Assembly: GCA_020638795.1 (NCBI GenBank)
Contig: JACKHW010000015.1
Location: 1 to 58,740, forward strand
From: Planctomycetota bacterium
Lineage (GTDB): Bacteria; Planctomycetota; UBA1135; GCA-002748355
Direction of reading: 5' to 3'
Length of the DNA stretch: 58,740 nt
Below, piece after piece: positions 52,855-58,740 of this stretch. Made by a program: the position numbers and the translations under genes. The notes below the pieces were generated by a model. The model searched no databases and was not told the DNA's origin. It was given only the letters and a program-made list of their open reading frames with translations. Numbering within the stretch: the stretch's first letter is position 1; every line of letters begins with the position of its first letter.

Positions 52855-54030
52855 ATGAAACTCTCGAACGGACCACGAGCCATCGCACTCGCCAGATTGG
52901 CTACGACCCTGCTTCTGTGTGCCGGACTCCACGCGCAGAAATCGCTCGTCGTCGATGCCACGAACGGTCCCTACCGCACCATTCAGGCCGCAGTCAACGC
53001 ATCCGCTGCAGGTGACCGCGTTCTGATCAAAGCCGGCTTCTACGAGTCGTTCCAAGTCGCAGGCAAGGGCATCTCGATTGTCGCCGACGCGGGGACCGTC
53101 ATCCGCTTCGGCCTCACCACGACATCGATGCAGCCGATCCGAATCGAGAACGTGCCGAGCGGGCAATCCTGTTCGATCAGCGGCTTGTCGATCGACTATT
53201 GGTTCGCGTTCTCGGCACCCTATCCGTTTTTCGAGGCGAAATCCTGTAAGGGGACCGTGCTCCTCGATGGCTACACGATGCCAGCCAAGCCGTCCGGCCT
53301 GAGCTGGGGCAGCATGCACGCCATCGATGTCACGGACTGCGCCGCCGTCTCCCTGCGCGGCGTGTCGACCTATACTCCCGTGGTGCTACGTCGATCGCCG
53401 ACGACGATCACGGACAGCCATCTTCGGTCTACTGCCGTGTGGTCGGGCGCCTTGACCGCCGAGCACTGCGAGGTGCAAGTGGCGGATTCCGTGATCGAGG
53501 GAGCCCAGCTCTATCACGGGACTTCCGCGCACGCGATCAAAGCCAGTGGCGCCGTGATCACGTTGTGCAAGGGCGCGAAAGTCATCCCCCTAGGTTCGAC
53601 GTCCTATCCGATGGTGGTCACGTCCGCACCTTCGACCCTGACGGCGGACAGTACGGTCGGCACCATCGTGACCACTGCAGGTTGGACTGTCGTGACGAAG
53701 AACATCTTCACGCTCTCCGTCGCCCCATCGCGCCTCGGCAGCAAGAGCGCGATCGACGTTCAAGGCACGGGCGGAGCCTTTGCACCCGTGTTTCTCTCGG
53801 CTCCCGCAAGCCCGCAGTCGTTTCTGGGAATCGCCGGTTCGGCGTGGATCCTCGCACCCGCGATCTTCCTCGGTGCGCCCATACTCGGCACGACGACAGG
53901 CCGAGCAACGTTGACCTTGCTCCACTCGAACGACAGTCGCTATCGCGGTGTGCAGCTCGCATACCAAGCGATCGAGGTCACGAACACCGGATTCGCGTTG
54001 AGCAATCCGGTGTTGCATGTGTTTCAGTGA
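52855..54030 (+). CDS. Secreted pectinesterase/beta-helix-like protein
   Basis: A 391-residue exported protein with signal peptide about residues 1-28 (TTLLLCAGLHAQ). The start of the mature domain (LVVDATNGPYRTIQAAVNASAAGDRVLIKAGFYESF) is the entry pattern of pectinesterase-type right-handed beta helices; no catalytic set is evident. The last 90 residues end GVQLAYQAIEVTNTGFALSNPVLHVFQ, a variant of the end module of other secreted proteins here. A paralogue cut by the right edge starts at 58313. AGGAAG precedes the ATG by about seven bases. Confidence 0.75.
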   Translation: MKLSNGPRAIALARLATTLLLCAGLHAQKSLVVDATNGPYRTIQAAVNASAAGDRVLIKAGFYESFQVAGKGISIVADAGTVIRFGLTTTSMQPIRIENVPSGQSCSISGLSIDYWFAFSAPYPFFEAKSCKGTVLLDGYTMPAKPSGLSWGSMHAIDVTDCAAVSLRGVSTYTPVVLRRSPTTITDSHLRSTAVWSGALTAEHCEVQVADSVIEGAQLYHGTSAHAIKASGAVITLCKGAKVIPLGSTSYPMVVTSAPSTLTADSTVGTIVTTAGWTVVTKNIFTLSVAPSRLGSKSAIDVQGTGGAFAPVFLSAPASPQSFLGIAGSAWILAPAIFLGAPILGTTTGRATLTLLHSNDSRYRGVQLAYQAIEVTNTGFALSNPVLHVFQ

Positions 54031-54114
54031 ATGGAAGCACCGCCCACGCGGTCATTGACGACGCGCCGTTCGTGCCGTGAGGCGACCGGATCGCTGAGCT
54101 GTCAGTTGCCGAGC

Positions 54115-54296
54115 GCGAAACGTCCCTGGCACGAAACGCGCGCGGAAGTAGCGTGAATCGTCCCTGGCACGAAACACGCGCGAAAGTAGCGCGAAACGTC
54201 CCTGGCACGAATCACGCGCGAAAGTAGCGCGAATCGTCCCTGGCACGAATCACGCGCGAAAGTAGCGTGAATCGTCCCTGGCACCTTTCGCGCGCT
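54115..54296. repeat. 38-bp tandem repeat array, locus 2 (four full units and a partial)
   Basis: Four 38-base units start at 54121, 54159, 54197 and 54235, each opening CGTCCCTGGCACGAA and containing GCGCGAAAGTA (one or two changes per unit); a partial fifth starts at 54273. CGTCCCTGGCACG is itself an imperfect palindrome. The last unit makes a perfect 10-bp inverted repeat, CGCGCGAAAG (54253-54262) with CTTTCGCGCG (54285-54294), 16 bases beyond the stop of the thioredoxin gene. Same unit as at 47181-47280. Confidence 0.85.
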
Positions 54297-54310
54297 GCTT
54301 GCCGCGAGAT

Positions 54311-55477
54311 TCAGTCGTTCTTGTTCTGCTGCTTGTCGCTCGCTTCGTCGCCATGGCCTTCGCTCGCCGTGCGACCGAGCAGGCGGTCGACGGTCTTCAC
54401 GATCTTGGCGTGGTTCGCTTCGCCGCTTCCGACGGCGCTGTCCACGACCTTGCCCTGCTGGTCGATCACGAAGATCGTGGGAATGCCGCGGACGGAGTAG
54501 TTCTGACCTGCGGCCGCGTCGCTGATGACGATCGGGTAGTTGAGTTCGAAGCGATTGGCGAACGCGTGATTGATCTCGATCTCGGTCTTCTCGTCGATAT
54601 CGCGGACCAGCTTGCCGCCGTGCGGCAACGCCGAGTCAGGATCGGAGAAGTCGCTGCCATAACCGTAGAAGCGCGTCACGCCGAGTACTTGAAGGTCGTT
54701 TCCGTACTTCTTCTGCATCTCGACGAGACCGGGGATGACCACGCGGCACGGTCCGCACCAGGTGGCCCAGAAGTCGACGAGCACGACCTTGCCGCGGAAT
54801 TGCGACAACGAGAACGAGTCACCCTCCTCGCCCACCTTGGCACCGAGGACGTGCAGACCCGCGATCTCCGGGGCCGGATTGCCGTACAGCTCTTCGCGCT
54901 TGATGTCGCTCGCGAGTCCAGCGGCGAGGGACTTGTGCATGCGCTGCGAGTTCGCGGAGAGCTGAGAAGCGTCGACCTGATCGAAGATCTTCTTCGCGGC
55001 TGCAGCGCTAGAGCTGTTCTTGCAGAGGTTGGCAGCCATCAAGAGCGCTTCGTTACGCTCCTCGCCGGAGTCCGTCGCCTTCGCGTGTGCGAGGTAGCTC
55101 TTCATCGCGGCTTCGTTTTCTCCAGCCGTGCTCTGGAGTTGAGCGCGATAGCGAGCCGCGCCGGCCTGCTCGAGGAGGTCGGCATGCTTGACGAGAGCCT
55201 CCTTCGCTGCCGCCACTTGCGCAGCGCGAGCCTTCTCGAAGGCCATCGCGTACGCTTCGCGTTCTTCCTTCGTCGCGTCGCGCCCGGGGCGCTTCACCTT
55301 CGACAGTGCGTCGGTGAACACGGATTGGACTTCGGCGAAGACCTTCGCCGCGGGGCTGTCGTCCTGGGCAGCGGTCTTTGCCTCGGCCCCTTTCGCTCGA
55401 ACCTCGATGGATTGCGACGTTGCGACGGATGCCAGAAGGGCGCACGTCAGGGCGGGGATTACGAATCGATGTTGCAT
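54311..55477 (-). CDS. Exported TlpA-type thioredoxin-like protein
   Basis: A 388-residue exported protein with signal peptide about residues 1-22 (VIPALTCALLASVATSQS). An Ala/Lys-rich helical domain (about 35-195) precedes a thioredoxin-fold domain (about 200-370) with VVLVDFWATWCGPC, active-site Cys241 and Cys244, and the cis-proline region SVRGIPTIFVIDQQGK. TlpA/ResA-like proteins reduce disulfides outside the cytoplasm, often in cytochrome c maturation; a cytochrome c fusion lies elsewhere in this window. The tail is charged (DEASDKQQNKND). Start at 55477 rather than 55507, for the signal peptide. Confidence 0.88.
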   Translation of the reverse strand: MQHRFVIPALTCALLASVATSQSIEVRAKGAEAKTAAQDDSPAAKVFAEVQSVFTDALSKVKRPGRDATKEEREAYAMAFEKARAAQVAAAKEALVKHADLLEQAGAARYRAQLQSTAGENEAAMKSYLAHAKATDSGEERNEALLMAANLCKNSSSAAAAKKIFDQVDASQLSANSQRMHKSLAAGLASDIKREELYGNPAPEIAGLHVLGAKVGEEGDSFSLSQFRGKVVLVDFWATWCGPCRVVIPGLVEMQKKYGNDLQVLGVTRFYGYGSDFSDPDSALPHGGKLVRDIDEKTEIEINHAFANRFELNYPIVISDAAAGQNYSVRGIPTIFVIDQQGKVVDSAVGSGEANHAKIVKTVDRLLGRTASEGHGDEASDKQQNKND

Positions 55478-56494
55478 CTTGGACTCTCTGTTTGCGGTTG
55501 GTTCCAACGTGTCCGAGCGACTCCTGGAGAGCGAGGCGCGAAGGCAGCGTCGGAAGAGGGGAAGTGGTCAGCGGAAGGGCGACTCGAGCGCGTCATGCGC
55601 CCCGAGTCTTGCTGTGCGTCGACGACGCATCTACGTCAGCAGCGTGTGGAAGAACTCGGACCAGAGTCTGGACGAGTTCCATGGCGAAGTTCACCGTTCT
55701 CGAGATTGCACTTGCGATGAAGTCAGGAGCAGTCGTTCCAACGTGCACGCTCATGACGTCTGCATCGCGTCGAGGAGCGCGCAACGGGTTGCTTCGCGGA
55801 TGGATCGCAGCGTCACTGCACCGAAGTGCCCGAGGCGTGCGGGGACCAGCCCAGGATGCTCTACCGCGCTTGCATCTACTCGTTCACAGCACAGTCGGGC
55901 ATGCAGGGATCCGCGAACTCGCGGTGTCAGACGGCATCGAGGCGCGGCCCGGGCGAGGCACCGCGACGGTCACGCCGTCACGCAGTGCAGCGGACTCAAG
56001 TGAAGCCAGAAGTCCCGTGGCATTTGTCCTGGGCACGATTCCGTCGAGCGCACGCTGCGAAGGTTGCAGCAGCACAAGGGCGGTCGGCAGGGACTTGCCA
56101 TGTCGGCTTCACGATTGGTGAACATACGAACGGTACCGAGACCTCGTGCAGCTCATTTTCGAGATTTCACGCGCCGACGGGCCGGCTCATCGACCTGCGT
56201 GATCGTTCGGCGGACACCGTCATCGAGGAGTCCATTCACTACGACGGCAGCGTCCACACACGAGCCGTGCCTGAATCCGTCGCACGCGCTACCTATTCGC
56301 ACTCGCGACTCCGTCGTCGTTCGCAGGCATCGCACCAGTGTCCCCGTCAGGCGTTCGTTGCATTCGTCGGGGCGGATCGACACCACGCGCTGCATTGCCC
56401 TGCCATTGGCAAATCGCCTGATCTGCCTGCACCGGCGCGCCTTGCCATCGGCACAGCCGATCGGTGTTCAAGTGCGACTTCGCGACTCAGAACA
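55478..56494. other. 1-kb region without a recognisable gene
   Basis: All frames give short or unnaturally Arg/Ser/His-rich products with no signal peptide or family pattern. It lies between two minus-strand genes and should hold the promoter of the thioredoxin gene. The right end carries the half palindrome at 56479-56498. It may be a decayed gene; I recognise no homology. Confidence 0.4.
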
Positions 56495-56498
56495 CTAG
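56465..56498. repeat. 40-bp palindrome family, degenerate copy 2
   Basis: The right half TTCGCGACTCAGAACACTAG (56479-56498) matches copy 1 at 19 of 20 bases. The left half (GTGTTC..AGTGCGA, from about 56465) is only partly complementary. The final CTAG supplies the TAG stop codon (minus strand of 56495-56497) of the barrel protein gene. Confidence 0.65.
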
Positions 56499-57502
56499 AA
56501 CGAAATCCCGAACCCCACGGACCATCCCGTGACGTTCTCGCCGACGAACACGGCTCCACTCAACGAAACCCTGCTCGCGAACGGCAGCGCTTCACGGACA
56601 CCCCACTCGAGGGCTCCGCCGACCTGCAGGAAGTCTTCTGTTCCGTACAAGTCGCCCTCCAAGAACCGCCGGTAGCCGAGCGTACCTCGCCAATCGAGTT
56701 CCCTGTCGAAGAGCTGCAAACCGGTCGTCCCCGTGACGTCGCCACGGAGCGTGATCATTTGTGCTCGCGACGTGAAGTCCTGTGCTGCGTCATCGTCGCG
56801 CAGCGTGCCCACCCACCTTAGGTCGTAGCGGGCGATCACTCGAACTTCGTGATGTTCTCCGAGAGGGTGGGTCCAGTCGATTCGGCCAGCCCCACCGGCA
56901 CTCCACAGCCAAGCATCCCAGTTGAAGGCAATTCCATCGGCGAGTGCGGCCGTGAAGGTCGCGCCCGGACCGCCGTAGTCGGTGTCGTTCTCGATGTGCG
57001 CGATGCCGACGTCGAGGATCGGCGTCAGGGTGAACTCATCGCTGAGCGCGAACCGTAGTCCACCCCCCGCGAGCGCACTGTACGTCGTCCAGTCGGTGTC
57101 GACCGAGGTCGCGAGCGCAGGGAGCAGCCCGCTGTAAATGTCACCGACGTACTGCCGGGCGCGCGCGAACCCGAGCGCGCCTTCGAGGTAGAGTTCTGGA
57201 GCGCCATCACCAAAGGCCTTCATGCTCTTCTGCATGGGAAGGCCAAACGTCCACAAATCGGTGTCGTATTCGTCATCGAACTCGAATCGAGCTCCACTCA
57301 GTTCGAGTTCGTCCGACACGATCACGAGCGTGTTGAGCGATTTTGCGAAGTGGGCCGTGCGGAGTCCCTTGCGCAGCTCGTTCCGCAGCTCGTCGATTCC
57401 CTGAGCTGCACATGTCGCGGTGAGCGCGAAGAAGAGCCCAGCGAGACGGGGTGCAAGCGCAGCTCGGAAGACACGAGCCAATGTGATCGCGGATACGTGC
57501 AT
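56495..57502 (-). CDS. Outer-membrane beta-barrel-like protein
   Basis: A 335-residue exported protein with signal peptide (LAGLFFALTATCAAQ, about residues 1-34). The mature part is a series of alternating strands (YLEGALGFARARQYVGDIY, LSDEFTLTPILDVGIAH, EVRVIARYDLRWVG) and ends GWSVGFGISF, with terminal Phe typical of the barrel-assembly signal. GGGGGAGAGG lies three bases before the ATG. The stop codon lies inside the palindromic repeat. A porin or structural barrel; substrate unknown. Confidence 0.75.
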   Translation of the reverse strand: MHVSAITLARVFRAALAPRLAGLFFALTATCAAQGIDELRNELRKGLRTAHFAKSLNTLVIVSDELELSGARFEFDDEYDTDLWTFGLPMQKSMKAFGDGAPELYLEGALGFARARQYVGDIYSGLLPALATSVDTDWTTYSALAGGGLRFALSDEFTLTPILDVGIAHIENDTDYGGPGATFTAALADGIAFNWDAWLWSAGGAGRIDWTHPLGEHHEVRVIARYDLRWVGTLRDDDAAQDFTSRAQMITLRGDVTGTTGLQLFDRELDWRGTLGYRRFLEGDLYGTEDFLQVGGALEWGVREALPFASRVSLSGAVFVGENVTGWSVGFGISF

Positions 57503-57575
57503 GATCCTCTCCCCCGATGAGGCCGCGCCCGAGGTTCAGATTCGAAGCCGTTCGGGCGAACTCGACGCTACTTGG

Positions 57576-58010
57576 CTACTTGTACTTCAAGAGCTTGGCC
57601 TTGATGACCTTGTCCTTGATCTCGTTGGTCGTCGCGCTCGAACTCCAACCACCGCTGCCGTGCTTCTTCAGGTTCCCGTCCTTGTCGACGGTGTAGCGCA
57701 CTTCGTCCGACTGACCGCTTGACGAGGTCGTCGAGCCAACTGTGACCTCGGAGAGGTCGTAGAAGAGAATCGCATCCGCTCCCTTGGCCATGGCGTCCTG
57801 GACCATCTTCTGCTCGATCTGCTCGTAGGAGTTGTACTGCGTCGCCTCTCCCTTGAGTTCTCCCATCGTCTCGTGCTTGCGTTCGACGTCGGTGGTGTCG
57901 AAGAAGACGTCCACGTGCGACGTTGGCGCGTAGGACTTGCCGGCATAGTCCGTGGAAACACAGGAGACCCCAGCAAACAAGAGCAGGGTCGTGAGCACTG
58001 GCCTTTGCAT
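57576..58010 (-). CDS. Small lipoprotein of unknown function
   Basis: A 144-residue lipoprotein. Signal peptide MQRPVLTTLLLFAGVSC with lipobox AGVSC. The mature part reads HVDVFFDTTDVERKHETMGE, AQAMVQDAMAKGADAILFYDL-like helices, and a basic tail ending DKVIKAKLLKYK. The TDVERKHETMGELKG and KGADAILFYDL segments resemble small lipoproteins of the YbjQ/DUF74-like superfamily, a tentative match. A TAGAAT -10-like element (minus strand of 58040-58045) lies about 30 bases before the ATG. Confidence 0.65.
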   Translation of the reverse strand: MQRPVLTTLLLFAGVSCVSTDYAGKSYAPTSHVDVFFDTTDVERKHETMGELKGEATQYNSYEQIEQKMVQDAMAKGADAILFYDLSEVTVGSTTSSSGQSDEVRYTVDKDGNLKKHGSGGWSSSATTNEIKDKVIKAKLLKYK

Positions 58011-58312
58011 CTTCGCGTCCTCGAACTGCGTGTGGCGCGATTCTAGCCGCGCGTTGAAGGACTCGACTACACGGCGATTGCCCGAATTCCTCGATCCGGT
58101 GGGTTCCGGAAATGCGAGCGAAGCATCGAGTAGGGACGGCACTTGGAGTGGAATGATAGATAGTGTCCGGCCTGCGTGGAATCCATCTGCACGACCCGCT
58201 GTTGTACCGTGCGGAGTTGCAAGAGCCAGGTCGAGAGCATGCCATCGTTGACGATAGGCTGCACGGTTCGACGGGGTCCTCGTGGCGCAGTGCAGCGAGT
58301 ATCTTGTCGGGC
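58011..58312. other. 302-bp divergent intergenic region
   Basis: Between the small lipoprotein gene and the beta-helix-like gene; should hold both promoters, including TAGAAT at 58040-58045 (minus). No gene or other structure seen. Confidence 0.4.
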
Positions 58313-58740
58313 ATGAAGCCCATCCCGCTATCGGCCTTTGCGCTCGCTTTCAGTGCGCTCACCGCAGTCACTCTCGGCGCGCAGCATGTCTTCGTCGTGG
58401 ATGCGAACGGAGGGGGATCCCACACGACCGTGCAAGCGGCGGTGGATGCCGCCGTGGACGGTGATTGGATCTTGATCCGCTCCGGCACCTACAACGAACG
58501 AGTACAAATCGAAGGAAAATCGCTTTGGCTGCACGGCACGAACCCACCGCCGCGCCTGTCCTGGCTTTTATGGACGAAGCATCCAGACGGCAAGACTTCG
58601 AGGATCTCCAACATGACACTTGGAGCACCTTACTTCGTCCCTTTATTAGCCGTGAGCGGAAGCGGCAGCATCCTGGCAGATAAAGTCCAGTTCAGGATTC
58701 CAGGCACGTCCTTCGATTTGACTGGCAGCGTCTCGCTACG
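58313..58740 (+). CDS. Secreted pectinesterase/beta-helix-like protein, N-terminal part (cut by window edge)
   Basis: The frame is open from the ATG at 58313 to the end of the window (142 codons). The signal peptide (AFALAFSALTAVTLGAQ) is followed by HVFVVDANGGGSHTTVQAAV and DGDWILIRSGTYNERVQIEG, the entry of a pectinesterase-like right-handed beta helix. It is a paralogue of the gene at 52855, with the same order of strands. The rest lies outside the window. Confidence 0.8.
   Translation, partial: MKPIPLSAFALAFSALTAVTLGAQHVFVVDANGGGSHTTVQAAVDAAVDGDWILIRSGTYNERVQIEGKSLWLHGTNPPPRLSWLLWTKHPDGKTSRISNMTLGAPYFVPLLAVSGSGSILADKVQFRIPGTSFDLTGSVSL

Noticed and set aside
54102..54284. Short open frames in the 38-bp array
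   Set aside because: They follow from the repeat period not being a multiple of three (all frames open) and give simple repetitive peptides.
54115..54296. CRISPR array
   Set aside because: The units are contiguous, with no unique spacers between them, and no cas genes are near.

Overview
The window looks like a stretch of high-GC chromosome from a planctomycete-type bacterium. This is inferred from the content: large secreted proteins with signal peptides sharing a C-terminal module, lipoproteins and outer-membrane-like barrels, an ECF sigma factor joined to carboxypeptidase-regulatory-like repeats, and hyalin-like ELW..DGT..GT repeats. No rRNA, tRNA, CRISPR array, phage or insertion sequence was recognised. 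About 40 protein genes are supported. One is cut by the left edge (an NhaC-type antiporter) and one by the right edge (a secreted beta-helix-like protein).

Layout. 1-3965: antiporter tail, a membrane-anchored unknown, and a divergent PP2C phosphatase / STAS pair that looks like a partner-switching module. 3987-10052, mostly minus: a glycine-rich secreted protein, then a probable operon of universal stress protein, lipoprotein and Lon-like protease. 10212-15416: a membrane protein, methyltransferase, alpha/beta hydrolase, SRPBCC protein, small lipoprotein and DoxX-like membrane protein. 15764-20742: a large secreted M64-type peptidase, two lipoproteins including a DUF4349 member, and a collapsed paralogue of the M64 protein. 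20817-34362: a surface-glycan island with five glycosyltransferase genes (two of them mixed-fold fusions), a sulfotransferase-like gene and a 1067-residue glycosidase-methyltransferase-TPR fusion. 34368-46577: CPA2 antiporter with a PTS EIIA domain, ELW-repeat protein, subtilisin-like protease, triple CHRD protein and a carboxypeptidase-regulatory-like repeat protein behind a broken ECF sigma factor. 47273-49737: a two-gene cytochrome bd-superfamily oxidase whose large subunit carries a C-terminal cytochrome c domain. 49858-58740: small secreted proteins, a DUF4375-like protein, beta-helix proteins, a TlpA-type thioredoxin, an outer-membrane barrel and a roughly 1-kb stretch without a gene.

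How the parts work together. Much of the window builds or modifies the cell surface. Secreted proteases and binding proteins share a common C-terminal module, and the glycan island probably makes a decorated exopolysaccharide or glycan. Regulation is suggested by the partner-switching pair and the damaged ECF sigma factor.

The most unusual signals are these: the C-terminal module shared by unrelated secreted proteins; a second module shared by the two proteases; a 38-bp repeat family and a 40-bp palindrome family sitting at gene 3' ends and, in one case each, supplying the stop codon; the internally deleted ECF sigma factor; the M64 paralogue reduced to its two ends; and several genes with a -10-like hexamer only 6-8 bases before the start codon, suggesting leaderless transcripts.
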